DNA of 64,000 bases from Nicotiana tabacum (Eukaryota; Streptophyta; Magnoliopsida; Solanales; Solanaceae): NCBI RefSeq assembly GCF_000715075.1, contig NC_134096.1, forward strand, positions 69,817,026 through 69,881,025, written 5' to 3'. The first letter of the stretch is position 1, and every line of letters starts with the position of its first letter. The notes beneath the pieces were generated by a model. It was not told where the DNA came from. It ran no database searches and was given only the letters and a program-made list of their open reading frames with translations. The position numbers were made by a program, and so were the translations under genes. Positions 9,025 to 20,752 of this stretch are shown here, one piece after another.

Positions 9025-11020
9025 TAGGGTGTAAAATGGGCGGGTTAGATCGATTTTGGACGGATCAAAATAAGTTGTGTTAATAATTGAGCAGATTAAA
9101 TAATCTGTCCAAAAGTTACTTGGACTAAGATGGGCTGGGTCAAGATGAACTAAAATTTGGGTCATAACCCAACCTGCCTAACACTTATCAAGTTTTACTT
9201 AAGAAATTTTTACATTCCTATACACTATTTCAAACTTTATTAACCCCCCTACTTAAGTTTTAATCTAATTACATAATATATACAAAATTATCAATTATGT
9301 ACATTTTTATGCATTTAATGATAATAATTAAATCCTAAAATTACTCTAACGTCTATATCCCATTCCCCCCACGTTTCTCTCTCCACCCCCTCCCCCCAAC
9401 GTATCTTCAGTATCTCCCTCCATTAACGCCTGTTTTCACTCTTCTTCAAAAATTCCTTTATATTTTTTCACTCTTCTTCAAAAATCTCTCTCCATTTTTA
9501 TAGATTCAAGCTCTAAATACTGTATAAAAATTATATTTAAGTGGTATGATATTGTAGTTGTATATAATTGGGTAGAAATAATGTATGAAAATTGTAGATA
9601 AGTTGTATAATATATAATTAGTTGTATGAAATTTATTTTTACTATGTATAAATCATATACAAAATATACAAAGGACATATTGTATAAAATTTGTATAAAA
9701 ATATCAAATATTGAACGAAATGCGTTTTTCCATCGAACCTACTATAAACCCAAATCTCGAACAGTTTTCATGAGGATAGTTTGTCTTGTTGAACCCAAAT
9801 CTCTCATGTCAAATGACTTGTGTCTGTATTATTTAGTAGTGTATTACTGCTCCGCTTATACTGATGCCTGTAATACGATAACTGTCAAATTCTTATTAAT
9901 TGAGATTTTACAGTTCAATACTCTCTGATCGAGATATTTGAGCGAGGAGCAATTTATCTTTGAATATTAGTTAAAATTTGATAGCCGAAATTTCTCCTGT
10001 AGTCGAATCTATTGCTTCGGTGAGAAGGCAATGCGATAATGTATTACTCCAATAGATTTCTCTTAGCTCCATTGCATATTTTATTGTATCTAGAAGATAA
10101 GTAATCTAATCGGTAAAAGCAGTTGAATAGATGCTTTGTACTTTCTCAATCAATTTGATGCTCTATGATATATGAATTTGAACACAGACCAAATTGAATT
10201 TTGAGCTATATTCGGCCGCAGAAAAATAAGGAAAGAAAAGAGGAGAGAAAAAAGGAAAAGTGTGTAACTAAATTCTTTGATTGAAGGCACAAATAATGGA
10301 TTGGGAGCCTTTTAAGGTAGATTGTATATATTTTGTAACTAAAATGTATTTAGGTCGGGTAAATACCAAAATATGGACATTTTTCGTAATAAGGTTTCAA
10401 ATAGTGTATAGGAATGAAAAAAAATTCCTTTACTTAATATGTGTTGTTTTCTTATGACTTGTATAATTACTAAATAAGTCTTTTTTTCTTTTGTTATGGT
10501 CATATATAACATAGCAAATAAAAAAATTACTTCTAACACATTTTGACAAAGTTACTCATGGATCAATTTTGGCTAAAAATTAACCCAACTTTAAACTCCC
10601 GTTTAGTCATAGATTTTGGCTTTATTTTTTAAATTTTTTTTAAAACATTGTTTCTTTATTAAATATGATCATGTTTTGGGGAAAAAACTTCAAAATTTTT
10701 CAAATTCTCAAAAACTGGTTTAGGGCAAATTTTGGATGAAAATTTTTCTTTCACTCACAAAACTTCAAGTTTTCTTCAAATAAAATGCATATCCATGCAC
10801 AACTTCAACTTTCAAAAATTATTTTTCAACACAACTCCATAAACTCGTTTTTAAGTTTCAATCAAATCTATGTCCAAACGCTAGCTAAATAGGTTGAGAT
10901 GAGTTGGGTCAAGATGGACTAAATTCAATAAACGGGCGGGTCAATAACTAATCCAATCTTTGACGGGTTAGACAGGGGTTGGACGGGTCATTTGGGCTTG
11001 GGCCAAATTTGATTGCCCTA
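9025..11020. mobile_element. 2-kb non-autonomous TIR element with a nested MITE
   Basis: The left end TAGGGTGTAAAATGGGC and the right end (read inwards on the minus strand, TAGGGCAATCAAATTTGG) are imperfect inverted repeats. Both subterminal regions share GGGTCAAGATG and GGGCGGGT words. The interior (about 9200-10590) is AT-rich without a transposase, and its open frames (9478-9678, 9626-9928) are low-complexity. A second element sits inside at about 10605-10884. The hAT-like assignment is from end structure only. Confidence 0.55.
10605..10884. mobile_element. MITE with GCGTTTGGACATA-type ends
   Basis: The left end CGTTTAGTCATAGATTTTGG mirrors the right end, which reads GCGTTTGGACATAGATTTG on the minus strand. 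The interior is rich in TTTCAAA and GTTTT tracts. Another copy of the family lies in the TNL intron at about 24167-24531. It is nested in the larger element at 9025-11020. Confidence 0.6.
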
Positions 11021-11059
11021 ACGGGGCCCATGTATGGTTGGCGTTTCTCGAAATACATA

Positions 11060-12670
11060 ACCTCTTACGTCTATTTTTAGTAGAGGAATTTTCATAAATC
11101 ACTATTGTTTAGTGGCTATTAACTTCACATAGCTACCATATACATAATTACTTTCTGTAGCTACTATTTAGTTGTTACGGTAGTGTATTCGTTGTATTCG
11201 CACTGCTGTATTCATGAATACAGCAGCAAAAAATGCCTAAAAATCATGGCAATCCAGCTGTACGCATATTTATTCACATGTATTCGCACGCATGTATTCA
11301 TGAATACAATAGCAAAAAATGCCTAAAATCAAGGCAGTCCAGTTGTAAGCGTATGTATTCACATGTATTCGCGCTGCTGTATTCATGAATACAGCAACAA
11401 AAAGCGCCTAAAATCAAGGCAGTCCAGTTGTATGCGCATGTATTCACATGTATTCGCACCGTGTATTCATGAATACAGTAACGACAATCACCTTAAAAAT
11501 AGATATGCCCAACTATATAATAACGAAAATAATATCAATTAGCGTGATACACTCCTAATATAACTCAACAAAATCAATTCTAACATGCCTCATTATCAAC
11601 CCAATTAATTAGAATAATTTTTCAGTTGTATATAACTTCTATATTTAGTGTTTTTTATTTTTTTTTACTGTTGCATTCATTAGATTCAATATTTGTGTTT
11701 ACTGTATTTGCTATTTTATATTCAGTGTATTCAAATGTATTTGTATTAATAATATTTTAGTTATTCCTAATATATGATATTACTGTTGTATTCAGTATAT
11801 TTCATTGATTGTATTCATTGTATTTCTATTTGTATTTAGTGTATTTTACTGTATTTTTTTATATTTTAAAATTAAATGTATTCACTCTTTATATTATATT
11901 CTATTTTAATATTTGTATGCAGTGTATTTCAATGTTTATATCATTTATTCATGCATATTGTATGTACAGTATACATGAATACATGTGTATTCAACTGTAT
12001 TAAAAAATACAGACATTCGAAATACATAAACACAGGCAAAAAAAAATATTTATACAAAAATACAATGTGTTTGAGTGAATTTGTATATACTATAATGTAT
12101 TTGTATTATATGTGATTAAATAGCAAAAAAGAGAAGAAAGTTCATCGGAGATGGCATTTTCCGGCCAAGACTCCTTGTATCGCTTCACTACCTCTTCCAT
12201 TATAATTTACAACGCTTCCAATTCGATAGTTTCTTCCTCTTTTCTCTCTTACTTACCGCGCTAAGAATCCATCTTTCTCTTCAATCTCTCTGTCACCCAA
12301 GGTATCTCCGCTTCTTTAATTGATTATAGGTTTACTTTCGTGTTTCTGATTTTGAGATTTTTAGGCTTTCTTTTATGATTTGTTTCTCTTTCGTGTATCT
12401 ATGATTCGGCCTATTTTGCTAGAGAGAGAAGAAAGAGAGAGAGAGAAAGAAAAAAAATTCTGAGGGAGAATCGTGTGTTAATTGAAAGAAAGAAAGGAAA
12501 AATATAAATAGCGTATTTCATACCTTATTTCATGCATCAATAGTAATATATACCATAAATACTTATTTTGTTATAAAATATAAAAGGTAGCTATAGAAAA
12601 TAATATTTTAAAATAATTTTGATTTATAATAAAGAGGGTGTATACCTTTGTTATAGGAGGTAAAATTTCC
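11060..12670. repeat. TGTATTC-rich non-coding element of Solanaceae type
   Basis: The left side (GAATTTTCATAAATCACTAT, then a TAGTGGCTAT stretch) and the right side (GGTAGCTATAGAAAATAAT near 12586, ending GGAGGTAAAATTTCC) are loosely inverted. The middle is filled with variants of TGTATTCA and TACAGTAT. It has no transposase; the open frames at 11809-12115 only read these repeats. It is probably a non-autonomous DNA element. Confidence 0.45.
11180..11500. repeat. Four-copy tandem repeat of about 85 bp with a 16-bp palindrome
   Basis: Units begin near 11190, 11279, 11363 and 11449. Each carries TGTATTCATGAATACA, a perfect 16-bp palindrome (one base changed in one copy), followed by AGCAAAAAATGCCTAAA and CCAG(C/T)TGTA. 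The last unit is the most diverged. Confidence 0.85.
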
Positions 12671-13260
12671 TTTTTTAGTATAAGTTCGAACATTTATCTT
12701 CAAAATTATATTCTTTGATTAATAAGTCTTGTCTATCCCAAGTTTTGTGCTCACTCAAGTTCTCTCACTATCTCCATTAACTTTAGTCCTTGTCAAGGTT
12801 ATTTTAAACTGAATACTGCATTATCAATGTCGAAAGTAGAAATTACATGGGATCTATACCATTCCTCTCATGACTTGTATAGATTGTTTTCTCACCAAAT
12901 TTACTTTACAATTATTACCATATTTTGGTTATTGTTTTTATTTCTAAAGGTTGCCAAATATTCTGTTTCTGAAGAACGGTGTATCGTCTATCCAGTGCTC
13001 CCCAATATGTCAAGCATGAGTCTTCTTTCCGTCTAGGGGCAATCTTGGAAAGATGGACAATATAATATATGTATGAAGCGATTCAAAGTTTATTTAAATT
13101 TTAAATAAAGCTTCATTTGTCAACGAGATATGGTTTACAAATGTTATTTTTTTTCTCGTTTATACTAACGTATAGTAAGTAAATTATCATGTCCCCTCCT
13201 ATATGTTTTCACTTATTGATGGTGACATATGTGAAGGAACTATACTATGTTATTGTTTTG
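12671..13260. other. Intergenic, nothing recognised
   Basis: AT-rich DNA with a 69-codon open frame (12827-13036, plus) that resembles no family and has no coding character. No repeat family was recognised. Confidence 0.4.
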
Positions 13261-13455
13261 TAGAGACAGATCCAGAATTTAAGTTCTGGAGTTAAATCTT
13301 TTAGATTTTTACCATTGAACCTATTAGATTTTTAAGTTATGGGTTTGTAGCTATTATTTGGTTACAATTTTAGTAAATTTTTTATATATAAATTTATATT
13401 TCGCGTCAAAAGTACTGAGTTCAAAAGTAACTTACCATCATCCGCCACTGATGTT
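13261..13455. repeat. Dispersed repeat of about 200 bp ending in a GGATCCGCC-type word, copy 1
   Basis: The segment from AGAGACAGATCCAGAATTT to ATCATCCGCCACTGATG matches the shape of three other segments here (15622-15800, 39255-39415, 45560-45755). They share TATATATAAATTTAT, TCAAAAGTA(C/T)TGAGTTCA and a terminal CCGCC(T/A)(C/A)TG. This is a common Solanaceae repeat; its class is not certain. Confidence 0.5.
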
Positions 13456-13550
13456 TTGAAGGTTTGATATGCTATATAACAAATAATGCATATTATTATG
13501 TGTCCCATGGACAACACCATATAATATGATACTTACTACCAGCATGCAAA

Positions 13551-13760
13551 GGGGTCATTTGGTTGAAAAAAAGTTATACTAATTATCCCGAGATTAGTTA
13601 TTTCACCCTTCCATGGGGATAAAAAAAATACTACAATCCTGAAATAACTAATCTCGAGATTAATTATACTGTACTTTTCTACCAACCAAACATGAGATAA
13701 ACTCTTCTTAAATTTAATCCCGAGATTAATTATTCTTTATCCCTTTTACCAAACGAGCCC
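13551..13760. mobile_element. Tourist-like MITE, copy 1
   Basis: Ends are GGGGTCATTTGGTTG and, on the other strand, GGGCTCGTTTGGTAAAAGG. The interior carries repeated inverted words ATCCCGAGATTA and TAATCTCGAGATTA. It is flanked by AAA on both sides, which fits a 3-bp TSD but is low complexity. Same family as 39033-39247, in the opposite orientation. Confidence 0.75.
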
Positions 13761-14940
13761 AAAAAAATTTAAAAGTATATAATTTTTAGTGTTCACTGAT
13801 ATTATGGAGATAATGAATGACGTCTCCCTCTTTCATCATAGTTAAATAATGGCTATTGATATACTAATCGGGGTTTACCTAATCATCCACACCCAAAACA
13901 ATATTTGTTTACTCCCTAAAGAGAGTGTTACCTATGAGTCATGAGATTGCTTAAAGGGAAGATTCTCTAGCGGATTAAACTCAGATTAAAGGGACAGATA
14001 ATTCATGTATTAATTATCGTATAGAGAATACCTTGTTTATGGATCGGAACCAACCCGAGCTTCATCCAAAAGATACTCTGTATAGCACTAGTTTTCACAA
14101 AACAAGAGGAGAGAGAAAAAGAAAGGGTAATACAGAAATTTCGTCAAGGATTTTTATATGTACACTTAATATAATATAATTTTTTATATATAAAATTTTG
14201 GAAGAAAGATATTCAGGTAACCGTCCTTCACTTATGTGGCTATATATGCAACTGCATGATATCATGCCAAGTATAGTATAGGCCAAACACATATAAAGCC
14301 TTAAACTTGCCACTATTTTTCACAACACCTCAATTGCAGCAATGACCTATTAGACATTCAGAACTATATTTGAACTGTGCCTTGAGCACCTCTATTCATT
14401 CACCAACGCTAAATCAAAGGGAAAAAACAAAACAAAAAGGTTGGACCAAGACTCCACTTCCATAATATGGTAGAATAACTTTTTCTAATTGAAAAGAAGA
14501 ATTTTTGTTGCGTGATATGATCTCTTTAACTTTTTCTTTTCTCAGGATATTATTTTTAATAAAAAGGAGAAAAAGTTGGGGCCCTAATTTCCAAAAGCCA
14601 GTGACCTGCTTTTTGACCAAGGCTTGCTTTTGATTTCTGATGAGATGTATTAGGGGTTAACTTCAAGCATATTTCTTGAAATTTCTTTTTTAGTATTTAT
14701 CCTTTGGAAAATATATGATCAAATCAAACTAAACAATGTGTTTTGGGGCTCACATTGCTTTTGTTTTGCTTAGATAGAGATGAAAAGGAAAATTCATGAC
14801 ATAAAGGGAGCCAGTTAATTAATTTCACGGATGATTACTTAATAAGTTTCATACTATTGAACCAAAGCCACTAAATTAGGTGTATGAAAAAAAAAAAGGC
14901 ACCCAATTTTGTTAAGTATCACGAGAAGTCACTAAACAAT
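13761..14940. other. Intergenic, nothing recognised
   Basis: AT-rich DNA. The open frames on the minus strand (14095-14313, 14414-14620) show no domain, signal or coding bias. No RNA gene or transposon ends were seen. Confidence 0.4.
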
Positions 14941-14954
14941 TCTTACAACCAACG

Positions 14955-15110
14955 GAGACAAAAAACACCGGTTTAGTTCTTTCCATATGTTTAAGCTTTG
15001 CTGGACAAAGTTACCTAATACATGTTACTGGTGGGAGGTGACATGTATTTCGTAAAATAATTAGTCGAGATACACATAAACTCGACAGACACCACGATAT
15101 AAAATAAAAA
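14955..15110 (+). mobile_element. SINE-like fragment (SolS type)
   Basis: The words CTTTCCATATGTTTAAGCTT, CTGGACAAAGTTACCT, GTGGGAGGTGACATGTAT, AATTAGTCGAGATAC and GACACCACGATATA occur in the order I associate with the tail of a Solanaceae SINE family. It is a decayed 3' part with no clear promoter boxes. Confidence 0.5.
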
Positions 15111-15325
15111 ACTCTTATAACCAAAAAGTCATTCAATTTTGCTAGGTGCTAAAAAAATTGAGTGATCACTTTAATTTTTAGCTAAAAGATAACATGTGGA
15201 AACTGAAAACTTGAGGTCTATGGCAGCTCCATGTTACTTAGACGGAGGAGAGGAAGGTATTACGAGAAAAATCCCTTTCGCTATTAATTTTTTATAAGTG
15301 TAATTTGGAGAAAACAAAGATGACG

Positions 15326-15470
15326 ACGATGCTAATTCATTTCCGGTTGAGATTAAAGATACTTTTCTTCTTTTAAAGAGCATAATAATAGTAATAATAA
15401 CAAGGATAACAACGATGCTAATTCATTTCCGGTTGAGATTAAAGATACTTTTCTTCTTTTAAAGAGCATA
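15326..15470. repeat. Perfect 59-bp direct repeat with AT-rich spacer
   Basis: The block starting ACGATGCTAATTCATTTCCG and ending AAAGAGCATA occurs at 15326-15384 and again at 15412-15470. The 27-bp spacer is rich in AATAATA. The two copies look identical, so the duplication is recent. Confidence 0.9.
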
Positions 15471-15621
15471 TATTCTTTGTTTGTTAGGGATTTTAGAAAG
15501 AAAAAAAGAAAAGCAACGTCTCTTTAAAGAAAAGATCCACGTACGGTTGATAATAATGGACAAAAATGTCTCCCGTGGTTCTCCACCAAATAACAAATTA
15601 ATATAGAGGTTAAGTTCCAGG

Positions 15622-15800
15622 CGCGGATCCACCATACTATATTGGTTCCCGTGAACCCAGTAACTTTTATATATATCATGTATATGTATTAAAAAATTAA
15701 CTAAATATCCATAAATATTTGATTGTGAACTAAATTATTTATTATATATTTATTTAAGATCGATATAGGAATCTATAAATTTTAAATCATGGATCCGCCT
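15622..15800. repeat. Dispersed repeat of about 200 bp, copy 2
   Basis: It begins GCGCGGATCCACCATACTAT and ends ATCATGGATCCGCCTATG, with an AT-rich centre. The near-mirrored GGATCC(A/G)CC words at both ends match the family described at 13261. Confidence 0.5.
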
Positions 15801-17100
15801 ATGTTAAGTTTTGTAGCTAAAAATATTTACACAATCAAATTATTTAAAAGATAAATATAATATTTTATTTTTAATATCATTGATGGGTGGACTATAATAA
15901 ATGATATATAACCTGCCATGCATGACAAATTAAATTAAGCTAATAGTTAAAGAATCCAGTATACTAGCAGTTTATATACTTGAATTTACAAATATAAAGG
16001 GGAGAATTTCTAGCACGCAGAAGTACTAGTAATAAGTAATTTTTCCGCATCTATTCAAATTTTAGTAAATAGAATGTTTTGGCCGTTGTAAATTTTTGTA
16101 TTAGGCCGATCTGGCCTTTGTAGGAATTATTTTATATATATATAAGGCTTTTCTTCCCTAATGAGGATAAAGATCAAGTGTCCATCGTGATAACATTTTC
16201 TTTTTATCCGAATCGTGTCTCCCATTATTATGCTACTATGAGAACTTTCTTATCGTATTTTGGAAAGTAAGGCAATGATTCTCTTCTTTCATCTTCAGAG
16301 AGAAAAATGGCATTATGATATCATCCTGATTGTATTACACAAACGTCATGGATGGTCGTCATAACGACCTATCATTGGCGAATCACCAATAACTAATCTC
16401 ATAACTAATTATACCATAACTTGTTTTCAATCAAAGGTGAAATAAAGTTATGTTAAATTTAATTATGTGACTAATAAATAAAGTGGAAAGAATAAAGAAA
16501 CATGAATTAGGACTTTTCGTGCTAGTTTACAATAACTTTTTTAAAGATGCTTTAATAAAGTTTTCTTTTGAAACTAAAAAGAGAAAACTTGTGGTTTAAT
16601 TTCCAAAAGCATGGCCAACCTGTTTCTTGACCTAACTAGCTCGTGATTAATGCCGAGGGTGTAAAACATCAAACTTACTGTAAATCCCCACTAAAGCTTT
16701 TCAATCGTACCTGATCCATTTTTTTATAGGCGACAGATACATAAATTGATGTGCATTATTGAGACGACTTGACTAAACAATAAATAAAATGATGCGCGAT
16801 GGATTTACGTACATCTGTGGCAAAATTATTGCATAAAACACGGCAACAAAATTTTTTACTCTAAGTAATTCCAAAAAAAGAAAAGGATTTTTGAGAAAAA
16901 ACAAAAGAAAATACTTTTCATACAGTGCTCTCTCCAACCCGAAGCTCAAACTCAGTTGAAGCTGGCGTTAAAACTAAGCAAAAAAGAATATGTTCTTTAG
17001 GTTTTTTTCTTTTTAAAATGCTATGCTTCAAGTGAGACTCTACGCCATGTGGGTCAATAGGTGCTCAATAGGCACATTATGATGTGAGTTTGGATAAGTT
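15801..17100. other. Intergenic, nothing recognised
   Basis: AT-rich with scattered poly-A and poly-T. No open frame of note, no tRNA and no transposon ends were recognised. Confidence 0.4.
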
Positions 17101-17247
17101 ATAGTCGAGGGATGTAAGTGGATAAGTTCGGTTTTGTCGATTTTGTTGAATTTTTCAGAATTTTTTTCAAGTTTTTCGGATTGCTTTGTTACATAAATAT
17201 TATTTGAATCTTACTTTGTTAAATTTTTTTATAAGTAAATACTATCC

Positions 17248-17713
17248 ACTCTATTCCAATTTACGTGAACATATTTGACTGAGCACGAAATTTAAAAAAA
17301 AATGAAGACTTTTGAAATTTGTGGTCCTAAATAATTCAAAAGGGGCCCAAAGTATTTGTGTGATTATAAAAACTTCTCATTAAGGGTTGAATTGTAAGTT
17401 TAAGCAAAATTATTTCCAAATTTAGAAAGGAGTCATTCTTTTTGGAACGGAAAAATACAACAACAACAACAACAACCCAGTATAATCTCACTAGTGGGGT
17501 CTGGGGAGGGTAGTTTGTATGCAGACCTTACCCCTACCCTAGGGTAGAGAGGCTGTTTCCGATAGACCATCGGCTCCCTCCCTCCAAGAACTACCCACCT
17601 TGCTCTTGAGGTGACTCGAACTCACAACCTCTTGGTTGGAAGTGGAGGGTACTCACCACTAGAGCAACCCACTCTTGTCTAGAAATAGGTTCACATAAAC
17701 TAGAACGGAGGTA
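17248..17713. mobile_element. Stowaway-like MITE split by a SINE
   Basis: Ends are ACTCTATTCCAATTTACGTG on the left and CATAAACTAGAACGGAGGTA on the right. Between them runs the family's internal sequence (AATGAAGACTTTTGAAATTT, TCATTAAGGGTTGAATTG, TCATTCTTTTTGGAACGG). That sequence stops at about 17450 and resumes at about 17682 with AGAAATAGGTTCACATAAA, with the SINE in between. Confidence 0.8.
17455..17679 (-). mobile_element. TS-family SINE, full-length or nearly so
   Basis: On the minus strand it starts GAGTGGGTTGCTCTAGTGGT (tRNA-derived A box region), then GAGGTTGTGAGTTCGAGTCA (B box), TAGGGGTAAGGTCTGCATAC and CCCAGACCCCACTAGTGAG, and ends GGGTTGTTG followed by TTG repeats. This is the TS SINE of tobacco and relatives, which ends in TTG repeats and not in poly-A. 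It interrupts the surrounding MITE. Confidence 0.93.
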
Positions 17714-18379
17714 GTATATGTTTAATAAAATTAAAAAATTGACAAACATATAATCTGTAATTTTCTTAGTAACACATGATGGTTTCTTTTAGTCGTCTCA
17801 CAATTATTTTTCGTTGATATACACTTTTAAGGTTAACTAAATTTAATAATTAAACATAAAAATCAATATAATACCTAAATAATGATATATTCTATTTAAT
17901 TTTAAATTATCGAAATATCACTTCAAATTCGAAAAAAATATAAGAATTTAATAGATCTTGATTTATGAGTATGAAAGAACAAATATATTGACACATTTCA
18001 ATAACACTTGATAAGAAAGTGATCATACAACTCATTATTTAAAGTTAATAAAAATAGAGCACTTCATATTTAACTAATTATTTTATCTCATAAGAGAATC
18101 GCAAATATTTTTAGATATTTTTTAAAAAATTTCTATAAGAAGACTTAAAAGTACGTATAAAAATTATATATTTATATTTCGGTTTAGTTATATTTTTTTA
18201 CTCAATACTAAATCAAATCAAACTAAAACTAATCAAAAATTTTAATCGATTTGATTTGATATTTCGCTTTGGTACAATTTGTACACCCCAAAGTTATACT
18301 ATCTAAGACTATCTCCTCTATTAATATTCCTTATTATTTTTATTACCTAGAAAGCAAGAGCTAAGTATCACACGGGAAC

Positions 18380-18474
18380 TAACGGTGTTTACGTTTGACT
18401 TGGATAGAGGAGGGACAGAGTGAGCTCTTCGAAAATTCCATTTTCTTTTCGGGAGCTTTCATTGTGGCGTAAAG
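18380..18474. repeat. Direct repeat of about 95 bp, left copy
   Basis: It contains ACAGAGTGAGCTCTTCGAAA and ATTCCATTTTCTTTT followed by GGGAGCTTTCATT. The same sequence recurs at 21342-21417. The part upstream of it (ACGTTTGACTTGG) recurs just left of the Copia element at 18768-18785, so the right copy is split by that element. Confidence 0.85.
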
Positions 18475-18756
18475 ACTCCCTTCGTTCCAATTCAAGTGAA
18501 CATATTTTCGGAAGCTTTTATTCATGTGGAACTATTTTTTATTTGGTCCATTACAAAAAAAATAATTTATTTTTAAATTTTGCAACAATTTAGTTTAAAC
18601 TTTTAATTCTACTCTTAATCAAAAGCTTTTACAGCCACATAAATATTCTGGACCCCCATTTGACTGGTTTAGGACCACAAATTCCAAAAATCTTCATTTT
18701 TTCTTAAACTCCGTGTCTAGTCAAACAGATTCACATAAATTCGAACGGAGGGAGTA
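18475..18756. mobile_element. Stowaway-like MITE
   Basis: Ends are CTCCCTTCGTTCCAATTCA and, at the right, AAATTCGAACGGAGGGAGTA. Internal words match the family (TTTTAATTCTACTCTTAATC, GGACCACAAATTCCAAAA, TCTTCATTTTTTCTTAAACT). A TA follows the right end, as expected for the TA target. Confidence 0.85.
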
Positions 18757-18785
18757 TATTACCAACATTGCTTTCGTTTGCTTTG

Positions 18786-19382
18786 TGTAATATGACCAAT
18801 ATTTTGGCTAATGGAATCCATCTCACGTAAGCATACACATATTTGAAAAGTGTGGACTTTGTTGACAATATTTTTTGGGAGCTAAAAATATTACATTGTG
18901 TGGTAGATATCATTTGCACAAGTTATATATTTTCTTTTACAACTAAGAGGCCAAAACTTTTTTGCATATAAAAGGAAAGGACATTAGTTTATTTTAAACA
19001 CACCAATAAGACTTGAGTCTTCATTCCTTGTTTCTTCCTTTCCTCCTTTATTAAGAGTGTTTTGTATGCGAGTTAAGTGTTGGGAAGCACTTGTGTGAAC
19101 CCTTTTTTTGTAGTGATCTTGTGAGGTTATTCTCTCGGGGGTATTTGGGATTAATTAGAGTATTTACTCTAATTTTGTACTCTCTTTTGTACTCTTATTG
19201 GTATAGTGAAATTGCTCCTTTCAGCCTGTGGACGTAGGTCACACTCACCGAATCACGTTAAATTGGTGTCTTCTTTATATACTTTAATTGCCGTTATTAT
19301 CAACTTGCATTGTCTTCGTTATTGTCATTATTGTAACGTTGTTTGGCTAAATTCCACACTACCCATATTCCCGATCATAACA
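18786..19382 (+). repeat. 5' LTR of the Copia element
   Basis: A 597-bp LTR from TGTAATATGACC to CGATCATAACA. It contains an AGCACTTGTGTGAACC region and TTGTACTCTCTTTTGTACTC near the expected U3/R part. It pairs with 20753-21341. Confidence 0.9.
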
Positions 19383-19429
19383 AATTGGTATCATAATCGG
19401 ATCTAACCAGGTTTATTTCAGTAGCTAAT

Positions 19430-20233
19430 ATGACTTTAACAAAGACTTATGTTGAGAAATTTGATCGAAGTGCAAACTTCGGAATGTGGCAATTAAAGAT
19501 GGAAGCTATCCTAATTTAGGATGGCTTAGATTTGGGTTACAAGGAAAGAAAAAAAAGTCAGATAAAATAACGGATGGGGAGTTTGCCGTTATAGACAAAA
19601 AGGCAAAAACATGTATCATTTTAAATCTCTCAAATGAGGTTTTATATGAAGTTTCTGTAGAAACCACATCGAAAGGCATGTGAGAAAAATTGAAAATCTT
19701 ATATATGAAGAGGACAATGGAAAATAAACTTTACCTGAATCAGAAACTTTATACAATTCGAATGGGTGAAGGTACCTTTATTCTCTCTCATCTTGACATA
19801 TTCGATTCTATTTTTATGGATTTGAGTAATATAGATGGTGAAATTAAAGATGAGGATCAAGACGTGTTACTGTTTTGTTCTCTATCCCCATCTTTTAAAC
19901 ATTAAGAGATAATATGCTTTATGCAAATGATAATATCTCTTATAAGGATATTAAATCTTTCTTCAAATCAAAAGAACAAATAGATAGTGATATTACTGGG
20001 GAAGCTAGTAGAACTCAAGCGGAAGTTGGATTGTTTGTTAGGGGCAAATCTGACTCCATATCGAGATACAATAATTTAGAGCGTCGCTATTGTCATAAGA
20101 AATATCACATTATCTCTGAATGCTATAAGCTGAAAAATAAAGAAAAACATAAGGAAAAGAAAAATGAGCACAAAAATACTGACACTACCGAAGTAAGTGT
20201 AGCTACTGATGAGACTGAGGGAATTGTTTTTTA
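19430..20233 (+). pseudogene. Copia gag, broken
   Basis: Starting at ATG 19430, the reading is MTLTKTYVEKFD followed by a UBN2-type gag domain ([39 protein letters not shown]). It is interrupted by stops near 19518, 19681 and 19903 and by frameshifts. Near the end is a defective zinc knuckle ([14 protein letters not shown]) whose first cysteine is replaced by Arg. It would have packaged element RNA in virus-like particles. Confidence 0.85.
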
Positions 20234-20259
20234 GCAACTAATAATAATGTCAATTCTAA

Positions 20260-20677
20260 CAATGAGTGGGTTTTAGATTCGGGTTGTTCTTATCATATAT
20301 GTCTCAATCGGGATTTATTTACCACATATGAATCTATTGGAGGTGGAGTTGTCTTGATGGGCAACAATGCTGCCTGCAAAGTTTTTGAAAAAGGTACAGT
20401 ATGAATCAAAATGCACGATAGTGTAGTGAGAATTCTCACCGATGTTAGACATGTTTCGAACTTAAAGAAAAATCTCATCTCTTTAGGCACTCTAGAATCT
20501 CTGAGGTGCAAGTACGCATGTGAAGGTGGAGTTCTGAAAGTTTCTCATGGTGCTCTTGTGATCATGAAAGCACACATATCTGGTTCGTTGTATACTTTAT
20601 TGGGATCCACTTTTATAGGCCTTATTACCGTTTCAGTATCAGACAACTTGTCTGATTTTGATGGCATTAAATTTTGA
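20260..20677 (+). pseudogene. Copia protease fragment, broken
   Basis: It reads [11 protein letters not shown], the aspartic protease active-site motif of Copia elements (Asp-Ser-Gly), then [33 protein letters not shown] and [16 protein letters not shown] stop near 20402 breaks it. The integrase that should follow is deleted, and the sequence passes directly to the purine tract and 3' LTR. Confidence 0.85.
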
Positions 20678-20752
20678 CATATGCCCACTAGACCTTTTGA
20701 GATGGTTGAACAAATTTACTATATCATCCAAAATTAGGCCAATGTGAAGATT

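Larger units (their letters stand above)
17105..18292. mobile_element. TIR-like non-autonomous element holding a MITE and a SINE
   Basis: The left edge GGGATGTAAGTGG followed by TTCGGTTTTGTCGATTTTG mirrors the right edge, where TCGATTTGATTTGATATTTC is followed by TTTGGTACAATTTGTACACC. This resembles the hAT-like element in the TNL intron. It contains a Stowaway-like MITE (17248-17713), which in turn contains a TS SINE (17455-17679). Confidence 0.5.

Noticed and set aside
11180..11500. Possible CRISPR-like regularly spaced repeat
   Set aside because: The host is a plant; the spacing comes from a simple 85-bp tandem duplication and the 'spacers' are themselves repeated.
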